64,000 nucleotides of DNA from Ahaetulla prasina. Its lineage: Eukaryota > Chordata > Lepidosauria > Squamata > Colubridae. The stretch is from contig NC_080542.1 in NCBI RefSeq assembly GCF_028640845.1, forward strand, positions 132,373,080 through 132,437,079, given 5' to 3'. A model generated the notes under the pieces. The model had not been told where the DNA came from. It was given only the letters and a program-made list of their open reading frames with translations, and did not search any database. How positions within the stretch are numbered: position 1 is the first letter of the stretch; every line of letters begins with the position of its first letter. A program made the translations under genes and the position numbers. Below, in pieces: positions 1 through 9,904 of this stretch.

Positions 1-1
1 G

Positions 2-424
2 GTGATCAATGAAATTGAGAAGAAGATAGACAAATATAAAATGTTAAAGTTGTCTTGGTTTGGTAGAATTGCAATGTGTAAGATGATGTTGCTGCCCAAG
101 TTTAATTTTTTATTCGAGATGCTACCGCTAAATTTGACAGAGAAAGATATTGAAGGATATCAGAAAAAATTGGACAAATTTTGTAATGGTGGGAAAAGAC
201 CTAGATTAGTGAAGAAAATGTGGTATCAAAATCAAAAGGAAGGTGGATTAGGAATCCCCAAATTATTTAATTATTACTGTGCGTATGGTATCCGGATAGT
301 GGTAAAAATATTTAAAGGTGAAGATAACTATTGGAGGGACTTAGAGTTAAGGGATATAGAGAAATTTGGATCAAGGTGGTTTTTAGATAAAGCAAACTTA
401 AAATGTGTAATTAGAATGCACTAA
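2..424 (+). pseudogene. L1-clade LINE ORF2 fragment, post-RT region
   Basis: An open frame of 140 codons, already running at the window edge, resembles the part of L1 ORF2 downstream of the reverse transcriptase: it has a WFGRIAMCKMMLLPKF stretch and a GGLGIPKL motif, both typical of vertebrate L1 C-terminal regions. No RT catalytic motif is visible because the copy begins upstream of the window. The frame ends where it meets an oppositely oriented L1 piece (427-850). It is a decayed retrotransposon fragment, not a host gene. The clade assignment rests on motif recognition only. Confidence 0.7.
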
Positions 425-426
425 TT

Positions 427-850
427 CTAATATTTCAAATATTCTAATATTTTTCTAATCACGTCTTCAGCTGTTGGAATTTCTTCACTTTTCCATTGTT
501 GTACAAATACTATTTTTGCTGCAGTCAATAGATGTAAAATCAGACATACATTCCTTTTGTTATACTCGTTTGGTAAAATGCAACAAAAAAAAATCTCTGG
601 TTTCAAATCTATACGTTGTTTTATCATTTTTTTCCAGCCATGTATGTATTTTGGTCCAATATTTTTTTGCTTTTTGACATGTCCACCACATACGATAGTA
701 TGAACCTGGTGTCTGATGAAATTTGCAACATTTTGCTGATTTATCCTTAAACATCTTTGCTAACCTAAGTGAAGCAAGCCATTCATAGAATTGAGTATTG
801 TTATGGTGCCATTCTGATTGGTCAATTGGTCAATTGGTCTTGATGTACAT
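427..850 (-). pseudogene. L1 ORF2 extreme C-terminus, inverted relative to 2-424
   Basis: Read on the minus strand, this piece gives YEWLASLRLAKMF, then a WWTCQKAKKYW motif (the Cys/His-rich tail of L1 ORF2) and ends at a stop after an EYLKY-like C-terminus at 427. The frame shifts once around 600. The residues lie C-terminal to those of the plus-strand piece at 2-424, so the two could derive from one element, but they sit tail to tail. That is not the head-to-head order expected from twin priming, so a later inversion or two insertions are likelier. Confidence 0.65.
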
Positions 851-1994
851 TTCTACCAAACTTCCTAGCACCCCCCTACTGAGATGCTGCTGATATACTC
901 TTCTCCAACCTTCCCAGTATCTTCTCACTGAGAAGCCTTTGATATAGTCCATAAAAGAAGCACAGCCATGAGTACTAACTGCATCTCTATTGTAAGATTA
1001 CATCAACAGAATCTTACAAGTCAGATGCTGTCCCTTTTAACTACCTGGATAACAAGGGGAAGTTCTTAAATGTCTTTCTCTGATTATTAAGTCACTGGAA
1101 ACTCTTCCCTCAGCTGTCTGAGCATTCTCTGGGCAGAATCTCCTCCACTTGTCTCTCAAAGACATTCTCAATTACTATTGCGCAGCTGTAGTAATAAAAT
1201 ATTGCAAGTCTGAATGTGCTTCTCCCTTCCTAACTTTATCTTCACTCGTGCTGAAATGTTTTTCCAAGTTATTTTCTTGAACCAGACTTAAGCCCTCCTT
1301 ATCTTCCCATTATATTGGTGATGACTCTTACTCCTGCCTTGAAGGCCATTCCCTATACCTTCTATACTTGGAATTCTAACATCTGTGGAAATTTTGATCC
1401 ACCCACTACCTGGGAAAATATTGCAGAAGCAGAAAGGATACAGGGAAATGAACTGACCTTTGCAGAATAGAGAAGAAAAAGAGACAAACATTGGATAACC
1501 AGTAAATATTTCTCTGCCCCCAAGAATGGAAAGTGTTTTAGAAAGAACCAACCTTAGTTTTCTGAAGAGTAAAAGGGGGAAGACTGTGCTTCCTATATAA
1601 ACTACCACAAAAGTGTTATAGTGAGAAAACACTGGGAAAGTTGAAGACGGGAATGGGAATACCAACAGCATCAATAGGAAATGCTAGGAAGTTACATTGA
1701 TAGATGCAGAAGGTGATACACCTGTTCTGACCTAGGCTTCCTTAGAAATTTAACAGTACAAACTTAGTCCAGGCAAATCTTTTTAATTCATATGGCTGTA
1801 AATTACTTTCATTTACAGTCCACAAGTCATTCAGAGGAAGGTTATCAACACCCACCAATCTCATGTGGAATGCTGCCAAAGAGCTAATTTCCAGATGCAG
1901 GGCAAGGCCAAATTTAGCACAGATTCACAAATAAAATTTTCAGATCTTGAACCAGCCAGATAAACAAATTGCTTCCTGCAAAAACAATTATACA
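851..1994. other. Intergenic, nothing recognised
   Basis: AT-rich sequence without a recognisable repeat end, RNA gene or coding motif. The only long minus-strand frame (1288-1674) has no domain and no sign of being real. Confidence 0.5.
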
Positions 1995-2057
1995 ATGTAA
2001 GCCGCTCTGAGTCTTCGGAGAAGGGCGGGGTATAAATGTAAATAAATAAATAAAAAA
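1995..2057 (+). mobile_element. L2-type LINE/SINE 3' tail with (TAAA)n
   Basis: The sequence gtaagccgctctgag followed by aagggcggggtataaat and an AAAT-type run is the 3' end seen again at 12975-13060. It is the hairpin-like tail shared by squamate L2 LINEs and the SINEs they mobilise. Only the tail is recognisable; the body upstream is too diverged or truncated. Confidence 0.6.
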
Positions 2058-2405
2058 GCTCACATCCTGTTTGCTTCTCTTTTATGTCTTATGGGAGGGA
2101 CCAATCATCTCCAAACCTTACTCCCAAGTCGACCCTGTTTTCTTAATTGTTCCTGTCTCCTGGCAGCTCTACACATGCACACACTGGGAACAGGCTCACA
2201 CTGTTCTTTTGCCTCACTGATGTCAGACTTCACAGACTTCGGAAGCAGCAAAGAACTACCAGATGGCCTTGGCCCCCTCTCTGCCTCCAACTCAGAACCA
2301 TCATCCAAGCCTTCCCCAGACTCCAGGAATAGACCACATTCCTCCCCAGCCTCCTCACTGTCCAAATCTGCTGCCAGCTCTGCTGGCCGCTGGTGGGCCA
2401 CAACA
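2058..2405 (-). mobile_element. LTR fragment, TGTTGTGG family, minus strand
   Basis: On the minus strand this begins TGTTGTGGCCCACC at 2405, like the plus-strand LTR at 48942, and shares an EEAGEE-coding segment with it. A cataaaagag promoter-like motif lies near 2080. The 3' half is missing where it abuts the L2 tail at 2057. No target duplication can be scored because one end is lost. It could belong to a Ty3/Gypsy-type or retrovirus-like element; no internal region is present to decide. Confidence 0.55.
2105..2404 (-). CDS. LTR-encoded reading frame (acidic then Arg/Gln-rich)
   Basis: The frame starts at the second base of the LTR (codons GTT GTG = VV) and stays open for about 100 codons. 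The product is rich in Glu, Asp and Ser in the first 60 residues, then turns basic with a CRAARRQEQLRKQ stretch just before the stop at 2105. The same frame opens the other four LTRs in this window. It may be the tail of an element ORF running into the 3' LTR. No family match is claimed, and there is no evidence that it is expressed. Confidence 0.35.
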   Translation of the reverse strand, partial: VVAHQRPAELAADLDSEEAGEECGLFLESGEGLDDGSELEAERGPRPSGSSLLLPKSVKSDISEAKEQCEPVPSVCMCRAARRQEQLRKQGRLGSKVWR

Positions 2406-3076
2406 GTACCTCTAAAGCTGCTGCGTTTCACTTCACCAGAACTCAGGAGAAGGTGGGAACAAGACAGTGTTGCAACTAGACTTTCATGTATAGAAAATGC
2501 TGGGAGATAAGCATCATGGAATTTCTAACACTGACATAAATTGATGGCCAATAAGATTTATTATCTCAGTCCAAGTATATCAGAGCTGTTTTGGGTTGGC
2601 AGGGTTAACATAATTTTGGACTTTATTCATTTTTTTCAGCTCTACCCTTCTTTAGCATGGTGTAGCACAATTTTGCTCTGTCTTGTGACACTGACATGTT
2701 ACTCTTCTATGTTGGTCCAAACAGGAACAATTGGGAATTGATATTTTCTCAGAATCTGAGTTCAGGGTTAACAAATTATCTTGGGACAAACCAACACTTT
2801 AATGTCATTTCAGGGTCCTGAAGAGAGTGTATGTTTACTGACATGACATAAGGCTTCAAAGGCTGCTTGTTCTTATGCCAGTCTTCTTCTCTGTGGCTTG
2901 CTGATCTGTGGCATCCTGTGTTCCTGGACCAACAACACTTTTCTAATGCTTTTGCCAACAATATAATCAACATAGAATATTGCCATCAACCCACAATTAA
3001 ATGTAACTAAAATATGCCTGTGATTAGGAGATAGTGCCAGAAGATACCCATTTTCCCCAAATCCAAGATCAAAAAA
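2406..3076. other. Intergenic, nothing recognised
   Basis: No repeat ends, coding motifs or RNA genes recognised. Short open frames here lack any domain. Confidence 0.5.
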
Positions 3077-3203
3077 GAAGGAAGGAAGGAAGGAAGGAAG
3101 GAAGGAAGGAAGGAAGGAAGGAAGGAAGGAAGGAAGGAAGGAAGGAAGGAAGGAAGGAAGGAAGGAAGGAAGGAAGGAAGGAAGGAAGGAAGGAAGGAAG
3201 GAA
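3077..3203. repeat. (GGAA)n microsatellite
   Basis: About 32 uninterrupted GGAA/GAAG units, a pure purine strand. Open frames on both strands are the translation of the repeat (EGRK or SFLP units) and are not genes. Such purine tracts can adopt triplex structures. Confidence 0.97.
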
Positions 3204-3904
3204 AGCTATCTTTTGGCACAAAACATTCTTGGCCATTCTTTAATGTCATGCCAAGGGATCTCTGACAGGTAATTGGAAATGTAAAAACTATTTATTTTGA
3301 AATACTGAATTGATCCAGCACAACTTGAGGCTGCTGCATGTTGTCTTTTCTCATCTTTGTTATTTCTACCTTTAAAAAGCTGTGTCTATGGGTGTCTGTG
3401 TGTAGTGGTCACGGGGTTTCAAAAATTTATTTCAGTGGAGACCTGTCATTTATAGAGGTTAATGTCTTGAAAAGAGTTATCATTACCATTATCATTAATG
3501 ATTGTCATGAATGATTATCATTATCATGAATGATTATCATTATCATTATGGTCTGCTGCACAGTCAGCCAGATGTTCAGATTGGATTTAACATTTTTGTC
3601 TGCCTATTGAATCCTTCCAAAGACTTGGGATAGGCAGATGTGGATGTTTGATGGTGATATAGTTATTGTCACAGGATGTAAGCTGTTCCAAATAAAGCTG
3701 CCTTTTTGAATTGATTGATGGAGAAGTTGTCAATATCAATGCAACTGAAATGTGTTCCAACTATTTTGGTGCCTATTACTATTGTTATTGCCTTTGCTTT
3801 CTTTTCAGCAGTCATCATTAACATTATATTAGTGATATCTGGGAAGATTCTGGGAAGATCCTGGAAAATAAAATAAAACAATGAATCTGTGAACACTTAG
3901 AAGC
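3204..3904. other. Intergenic with a small imperfect ATTATC repeat
   Basis: Between 3478 and 3549 an imperfect repeat of atgattatcattatc-type units occurs. The rest shows nothing recognisable. Confidence 0.55.
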
Positions 3905-4514
3905 AAGCAGAGTTATAACTAGAATCCAACATGGGTTTCTCAAAAACAGATCATGTCAGACAAACCTTACTGCATTAGTTGACAAAGTGGCTAAATTAGT
4001 GGATCAATGAAATGCTGTAGACCTATTATTCTTGGACTTCAGTAAGGCATTTGATAAAGTAGACCACAACCTCCTACTTGGTAAAATAGAAAAAAACGGG
4101 TTAGTAAGCATTTCCACCAGATGTATTTGTACCTGGCTGACCAACCACACTTAATGTGTCATTAATGGAGCTACATTTACATGGAGAGAAGCATGCAATG
4201 GGGTACTTCTCTCTCTTAGGTCCAGTCATCTTCAACATCTTCATAAATTGTTTAGATGTGGGAATAAAAGTCAACACAATTGTAGACAACTTCAAGTTAG
4301 GGAAATAGCCAACACTTTAGAATATAGGGTCAAGATCTAGAAGGATCTTGATAGATCTGAATACTTGGTCCTATCCAACAAAATGCAATTTATTGGTGAG
4401 AAAAGCAAGAAAAGCCAAATGCATAGGTGTAGATTAGGTTGTATATAGCTCATAGCAGTAACTGTGAAAGAGATCTAGGAGTCCTAATGGACAACCATTT
4501 AAATACGAGCTAGT

Positions 4515-4716
4515 ATCACGTTAGAAATGAAAGGCAAGGAAGAAGCAGAATTTTATGAAGTGTGGGATAAGTGGTGTAACTGGTTAGAACAGAGAAATAG
4601 AAATGTATAGGAATAAATGTAAATACTTATAAGAGACACATGACATAGTACTCTTAAAAATGTTTATTGTTATGTAAATTGAAAATAAAAAAATTAAATT
4701 AAATAATAATGATAAT
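4515..4716 (+). mobile_element. 5'-truncated L1 3' end inside CR1
   Basis: Encodes the last residues of an L1 ORF2 (EAEFYEVWDKWCNWLEQRN then stop near 4608), followed by a short 3' UTR and an A-rich tail. It is bounded by imperfect 14-bp target duplications: aaatacgagctagt (4501-4514) and aaatatgagccagt (4717-4730). Removing it restores CR1 continuity. A typical target-primed, 5'-truncated insertion. Confidence 0.8.
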
Positions 4717-5189
4717 AAATATGAGCCAGTAATGTGCTGCAGCTGCCAAAAAGCCTAATGCAGTTTTAGGCTGCATCAAAAGAAAGATAGAATCAATATC
4801 ACATGAAGTCTTAGCACCACTTTATAAACATTTGGTAAGATAACATTTCAAACCTTGCATTGAGTTTTGATCACCATGATACAAAAAAGATGCTGAAAGA
4901 CTGAAGAGAAGATGAAGAAAGATGACTAAGGGACTGGAAGCTAAAACGCATGAAGAATGATTTCAGGAAAGAGGTATGTCTAACGAAAAGAAAGACTAAA
5001 GGGTGACATGATAGCAATCTTTCAATACTTAAGGGACTGTCATAAAAAAGAGAGGGTTGTCCTATTTTCCGAAGTATCTGGAGCAGGACAAGAAGTAATG
5101 GATGGAAACTTATCAAAGAGTGATGCAGTCTAGAACTAGGCACCAATTTTTTGACAGTGAGAAAAAATAATCAGTGGAACAGCTTGCTA

Positions 5190-5197
5190 TTTATCTA

Positions 5198-5294
<97 letters not shown>
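5190..5294. repeat. (GACA)n(GATA)n compound microsatellite, Bkm-type
   Basis: Plus strand reads CTGT units then CTAT units, i.e. GACA then GATA on the other strand. It sits exactly at the 3' end of the minus-strand LINE-A copy (5295-5664), so it probably grew from that element's A-rich tail. GATA/GACA is the composition of the Bkm satellite known from snakes. Confidence 0.95.
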
Positions 5295-5664
5295 TTGTCA
5301 AACACAACAATATATATAATTATAAGCATGAAATAACCATATGAATTGGATACAACCAAAGGGAAAATTAGGACAGGAACGGTAGGCACGCTGGTGCTCT
5401 TATGCATGCCCCTTACCGACCTCTTAGGAATGGGGTGAGGGGGATTTTGGGAAGAGACCACAGAGTCAGGTAGTACATTCCAGGCATTAACAACTCTATT
5501 ACTGAAGTCATATTTTCTGCAATCAAGATTGGAGCGGTTCACTTTAAGTTTAAATCTATTGTATGCTCGTGTATTGTTGCAGTTGAAGCTGAAGTAGTCT
5601 TCAACAGGAAGGACATTGTAGCAGATGATTTTATGAGTTATACTCAGGTCATGCCAAAGGCTTA
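5295..5664 (-). pseudogene. LINE-A (CR1/L3-like LINE) 3' fragment
   Basis: Minus-strand frame encodes YFSFNCNNTRAYNRFK, LDCRKYDFSNRVVNAWN and LPDSVVSS motifs: the C-terminal, post-RT part of a CR1-group ORF2. The same motifs recur at 8397-8690, 8925-9277, 10606-10875 and 35207-35600. The 3' UTR contains the family signature gcatgcataag..gtgcctaccgt. It is inserted in CR1 between aacagcttgc and ctctagaagttg. The 5' end is truncated. Exact clade within the CR1/L2/L3 group is uncertain. Confidence 0.75.
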
Positions 5665-5769
5665 CCTCTAGAAGTTGTGGGGTTTTGAACAAAAGATTGG
5701 ACAGCCATTTATCTGGAATGGTATAGAGTCTCATGCTTGAGCAGGAAATTGGATTAAAAGACCCCAAGG

Positions 5770-6012
5770 CAGGGGTGAAATCCAGCAGGTTCTGGAGAAC
5801 CAGTAGTGGAAATTTTGAGCAGTTCAGAGAACCAGTAGCGGAAATTTTGAGTAGTTCAAATACCACCTCTGTCTGGCCCCAGAGAGAGGTGCGAAAGGAG
5901 ATTTTGCAGTAACCTTCCCCTGCCACTTCCACCAAGCCATGTCCACCAAGCCATGCCACTTCCACCAAGCCTGCCCACAGAACCTGTAGTAAAAAAATGG
6001 ATTTCACCACTG
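5770..6012 (+). mobile_element. Nonautonomous hAT MITE (243 bp), 8-bp TSD
   Basis: Begins caggggtgaaatcc and ends ggatttcaccactg, terminal inverted repeats of the CAGNGGTG hAT type. Flanked by 8-bp duplications ccccaagg (5762-5769) and ccccaaga (6013-6020). Internally contains 'ggttctggagaacc' and a 'ggaaattttgagcagttc' segment shared with copies at 7189, 31789 and 49179. No transposase coding. It lies in the 3' UTR of the CR1 copy. Confidence 0.9.
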
Positions 6013-6052
6013 CCCCAAGATCCCTTCCAACTCCATTATTCTGTTATTCACA

Positions 6053-7125
6053 ATTGCTATTTTCATCCATTTCTATCCAGACAAGCAGATTCAGGTATCA
6101 CCTGAGGGCAAATCTTTTTCAAATCAAATCTCAAAGTAGCTCAGTTTACATCTGTTTCCCCTTGAGTCTCAAATCACAAGCTTGGATCAAGCCATGCTCT
6201 CTTCAAATCTCCAATTCAAATTGAATCAAGGCTGATTTAGACAGGATGAATCAATAGGAGAGATGCAATGCAAAAACGAGTATTTAGCAATTGGACAGAA
6301 ATACCACAGATTCTCTTACATGTCAAAGATGGGAGGGGGGGAGTATAATTTGTTTCTTAATCACTAGAAGAGCTACCCACGGTTTGCTAATCAATTGACA
6401 GGGTCATAAAGGATGCTGGCAAAATGATGACTGCAGTTCATGAATCTCCAATGTATTGGGAAATTACTAGTGCCTCCAGGAAACAGACACACAAACGGTT
6501 TGTTTGATGTCAGTTTTGCACGGATGGCAAATACTTAAGCAAATAACAAGAGAGAAAGTGATGCATAATTAAAGGTTTATTCCAGATAAACTCTAGCTTT
6601 ATGTTTATTTTAGAGGTGGCAGCAAAAGACATTTGCACTCAGGTACATTTCCATAGGTGTCAATTTCAAGCGTCTGACTGCACAAATAAAGCTTATACAC
6701 ACAATGCATTATTAAGTGGGGGAATGAATTTCAAAAGGAAAGAATGTGCCAGGCCAAAAAAAAAAATCAAACATTTAATTTGAAGAACATGGAAAAGCCC
6801 TATGCAATGAACCCTGGAATAAATTTAAACAGACGACTTGCAGATGCAGAAGTCCCAACTATTAGCACATGTCCAGATTCTTGAAATTAACAGAGAATTA
6901 TTACATACCTAAACATACTGGAGAAAATTGAAATGTTTCTAGAGTTCAAATCTAATGCCAGAAAAGGGAGCTTAAGCGCGTATACATAAAAGAGACGGGT
7001 TTTTTTCAAAGGGTAATTCAGAAAATCTATGGGGAGCTTGGCAATTATGAGAAAGCAACTACTTGGGGAGCTTAGTAACTAGGGAGTTGGGCAGCTTGGC
7101 AACTGCTTATGAGAAAGAATAACAG
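6053..7125. other. Intergenic, nothing firm
   Basis: Mostly unique AT-rich sequence. A small local duplication of a gggagcttggcaa-type motif occurs between 7031 and 7110. No coding or repeat family recognised otherwise. Confidence 0.5.
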
Positions 7126-7672
7126 AATAACAGAGTTGGAAGGGACCTTGAAGGTCTTCTAGTCCAACCCTCTGTTTAGGGAGGAAACCAGTGGTGGGTT
7201 TCAAATGTTTTTACTACCGGTTCTGTGGATGTGGCTTGGTGGGTCTGGCATGGCTTGGTGGGCATGGGAGGGGAAGGATACTGTAAAATCTCCATTCCCT
7301 CCCCATTCCAGAGGAAGGATACTGTAAAATCCCCATTTCCTCCCAATCAGCTGGGACTTGGGAGGCACAAAATAGATGGGGACGGGGCCAGTCAGAATTT
7401 TTACTACTGGTTCTCTGAACTACTCAAAATTTCTGCTACCAGTTCTCCAGAACTGGTCAGAACCTGCTGAAACCCACCTCTGGAGGAAACTCCCATTTCA
7501 GACAAATCTCTTCTTAAAAACGTCCATGTTGGAGCATTCACAACTTCTGGAGGCAAGTCATTCCACTGATTAATTTTTCTGTTAGGAAATTTCTGCTTAT
7601 TTCTAAGTTGCTTCTCTCCTAGGTTAGTTTCCATCTGTTACTTCTTGTCTTGTCTTCTGATGCTTTGGAGAA
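7126..7672 (-). pseudogene. CR1 3' end, minus strand, split by a hAT
   Basis: The CR1 tail (agagttggaagggaccttgaagg) is at 7132-7188 and the last ORF2 codons (NQWNDLPPEVVNAPTW) at 7490-7634, reading on the minus strand. The hAT at 7189-7482 splits them. The copy turns back on itself at about 7673 into a short plus-strand CR1 piece, giving a hairpin. Confidence 0.8.
7189..7482 (+). mobile_element. Nonautonomous hAT MITE (294 bp), perfect 8-bp TSD
   Basis: Starts cagtggtgggtttca, ends tgaaacccacctctg, flanked by perfect duplications gaggaaac (7181-7188 and 7483-7490). It holds two adjacent copies of a ~41-bp segment (on the complement: ggggattttacagtatcctt), the unit that is massively expanded at 31930-33655. 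No coding capacity. Confidence 0.93.
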
Positions 7673-7723
7673 TAATGGATGGAAACTAATCAAGGAGAAA
7701 AGCAACCTAGAACTAACCTGTTT
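7673..7723 (+). mobile_element. Short inverted CR1 fragment
   Basis: Encodes WMETN.GEK-like CR1 residues on the plus strand, complementary to 7620-7650. It forms an inverted repeat (ttagtttccatc / gatggaaactaa) with a loop of ~40 bases and ends where LINE-A begins. Confidence 0.6.
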
Positions 7724-8870
7724 TTCTGTCTAACAGACAACAAGTGGTCAAAATTGGCAATGCTCTATCTAATCCTGTTCCTGTCAGGAGTGGCGTTCCT
7801 CAAGGCAACGTCCTTGGCCCAACACTCTTCATACTATACATTAATAATCTTTGTGACCATATCTCAAGTAATTGTGTTCTCTTTGCTGATGATGTCAAAC
7901 TATTTAACACCACAGGCAATACATCTATCATTCAAAAAGACCTTGATCATCTAACCGCTTGGTCTAAAACTTGGCAACTCTCAACCAGCAAATGCTCAGT
8001 CTTACATATTGGAAAAAAGAACCCAAACACTAAGTACATACTTGATGGACATTACCTCACAGATGACCCCCATCCCGTTAAAGACCTTAGAGTTTTCATG
8101 TCAAATGATCTAAGTGCCAAAGCCCACTGCAACTACATAGCAAAAAAGGCTCTAAGAGTTGTTAACCAAATCTTACGTAGCTTCTTCTCCAAAAACACCA
8201 CACTACTAACCAGAGCATATAAAACATTTGCTAGACCAATTCTAGAATACAGGTCGCCTGTTTGGAACCCTCACCACATCTCTGACATCAATACAATTTA
8301 ATGTGTCCAGAAATATTTTACAAGAAGAGTTCTCCATTCCTCTGAAACAACAAAATACCTTATCCCACCAGACTTGAAATCCTAGGCTTAGAAAACTTGG
8401 AACTCCGTCGCCTTCGACAAGACCTAAGTTTAACTCATAGAATCATCTACTGTAATGTCCTTCCTGTTAAAGACTACTTCAGCTTTAATTGCAATAATAC
8501 AAGAGCAACCAATAGATTTAAACTTAATGTTAACCGCTTTAATCTAGATTGCAGAAAATATGACTTCTGTAACAGAATCATCAGTGCTTGGAATACTTTA
8601 CCTGACTCTGTGGTCTCTTCCCATAATCCTAAAAACTTTAACCAAACACTTTCTACTATTGACTTCACCCCATTCCTAAGAGGACCATAAGGGGCGTGCA
8701 TAAGCGCACAAACGTGCCTACCGTTCCTGTCCTATTGTTTTTCTTTTCTTCTTCCTATATATAAATATGCTTATACCTCCTAATATTTACTCATATATAT
8801 GTTTATATACTATATAATTTTTTTGTATGACACTTATATATATTGTTGTGACAAAATAAATAAATAATTT
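7724..8870 (+). pseudogene. LINE-A reverse transcriptase to 3' end
   Basis: Best LINE-A copy. The frame 7744-8301 carries RT block SGVPQGNVLGP, then LFADDVKLF with the FADD catalytic residues, and the thumb-like region down to FARPILEYRSPVWNP. An in-frame stop at 8299 and a frameshift near 8385 precede 8397-8690, which holds LELRRLRQDLSLTH, the NTRATNRFK stretch and LPDSVVSS, ending with FLRGP. The 3' UTR has gcgtgcataagcgc..gtgcctaccgttcc and ends in (TAAA)n at 8857-8870. The 5' part, including the endonuclease, is missing. CR1/L3/L2-group non-LTR retrotransposon; inactive. Confidence 0.82.
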
Positions 8871-9277
8871 ACTGAAATTTACTGACAGTTAGAACAATTA
8901 ATCAGTACAACAACAAAATTCCCTATACCACCAGGCTTGAAATTTTAGGTCTAGATAGTCTTGAACTATATTGTCTACATTCCAACCTATGCTTAGTTCA
9001 TAAGATTATTTATCAAAATGTTCTACCTGTAAATTTTAAGTTCAGCCATAATAACACAAGGGCTATTAATAGATTTAAACTCTATGTAAATCACTCTAAT
9101 CTTAATTGTAGGAAATATGCCTTCTGCAATAGAATAGTAAATGTCTGGAACATTCTAGCTGATCCTGTTGTTAGTCTCTCTAATCCCCATACATACCTTT
9201 TACCTTAAACTGTTTACCATGGACCTTTCATCTTTCTTAAGAGGTCCCTAAGGGGGCATGCATAAGCGCACCAGTGT
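8871..9277 (+). pseudogene. Second, diverged LINE-A 3' fragment
   Basis: 8885-8915 matches CR1 (ctgacagttagaacaatta), then from about 8925 a diverged LINE-A copy runs to the family signature aagggggcatgcataagcgcacc (9250-9272). Many stops. It is joined directly to a PLE 3' end at about 9278. Confidence 0.7.
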
Positions 9278-9368
9278 GCTGAAGCCTGAAGATGACGAAT
9301 GAGACTTCGTCGAAACGTTGCCAAGACATTTCCAATTTTACACGGGAGAAAACCCAAACAACCAAAGA
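9278..9368 (+). mobile_element. Penelope-like element 3' terminal piece
   Basis: Contains gctgaagcctgaagatgacg and the gagaaaacccaaacaaccaaag motif, the same two blocks found at the 3' end (41105-41190) and, for the second block, at the 5' end (37861-37885) of the long PLE copy. Only the terminal repeat portion is present. Followed by TA/TG repeats. Confidence 0.7.
9284..9321 (+). ncRNA. Hammerhead-ribozyme-like fold in PLE terminus
   Basis: CTGAAGA (9286-9292) fits the CUGANGA core, GACGAA (9294-9299) pairs perfectly with TTCGTC (9306-9311) as stem II, and GAAAC (9312-9316) follows at once, then GTT as a possible cleavage triplet. One extra T (9293) separates the core from stem II. Stem I is only 2-3 bp as far as I can pair it. 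PLEs are known to carry minimal hammerheads, which supports the call; activity is unproven. Confidence 0.5.
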
Positions 9369-9400
9369 CATATATATATATGTGTGTGTGTGTGTGTGTT
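9369..9400. repeat. (TA)n(TG)n microsatellite
   Basis: A short TATATA run followed by TGTGTG at the junction of two tail-to-tail PLE fragments. Compare the much longer TA/TG array after the PLE at 41225-41370. Confidence 0.85.
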
Positions 9401-9904
9401 TTTGTATGTATGAAGTCTGGTTATTTCTCCTGAAAATTGGAGAGTGATTCACAGTCTCATCTTCAGGCTTCAGTTTCGTGCTTCTGGGAGCAATGTGTGA
9501 TTGCAGCTGTTTCTTCCTTTTTAACTGCTAGTGGGGGTTTGAACTGATTGGGTGGGAGCTTGGCTGTGCTCTGATTGGATGGGGGTTTTTTGTGCTCTGA
9601 TTGGCTGGGGGTGTGTCCTGTGTTGGTGGGGGCTTGGTTGTGCTCAGATTAGTCTGAGTTGCAGGGGGATTTGAGCTGGTGAGCTGCACTGCTGCTGTTT
9701 GGCTTCGTGTTCGTGGTTGTGCTACATCTTTGTAGTGGGTGTCAGTCTGCTCCATGTATGGATTGGAGGGGTTTGAAATGGCTAATGTTGCAGCTGCGGT
9801 CTGGCTTCTGGTCCTTGGTCGTGCATCCTGGTCAGTGTGGGTTTGGGTCTGCTTTCTGGGTGGATGTGTGGTGGTGACATCCTTGTGGACCTCGTGAGTG
9901 TGGG

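Larger units (their letters stand above)
3905..6052 (+). pseudogene. CR1 LINE copy, RT to 3' end, interrupted three times
   Basis: A decayed CR1 ORF2 can be followed in pieces: 3905-4514 (RT with DFSKAFDKVDH), 4717-5189 (post-RT, 'VLGCI..' to 'FQYLR'-type region), 5665-5769 (end of ORF and start of the 3' UTR) and 6013-6052 (the 'aggtcccttccaactc' CR1 tail followed by an attctgttattc run). Stops and frameshifts are frequent. Interruptions are an L1 tail (4515-4716), a minus-strand LINE-A with its microsatellite (5190-5664) and a hAT MITE (5770-6012), so this CR1 is the oldest layer here. Non-LTR retrotransposon; encoded RT and endonuclease in the intact element. Confidence 0.8.

Noticed and set aside
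2..850. Twin-primed L1 insertion
   Set aside because: The two pieces are tail to tail, whereas twin priming gives head-to-head order.
1288..1674. 128-codon minus-strand frame
   Set aside because: No recognisable domain, no homologous copy in the window, and composition like its surroundings.
3007..3249. Pro/Ser/Phe/Leu and Lys/Glu/Gly/Arg repeat proteins on opposite strands
   Set aside because: Pure translation of the GGAA microsatellite.
5151..5336. Possible CRISPR-like regular spacing at the CTGT/CTAT repeat
   Set aside because: Simple tetranucleotide repeat without spacers; eukaryotic context.
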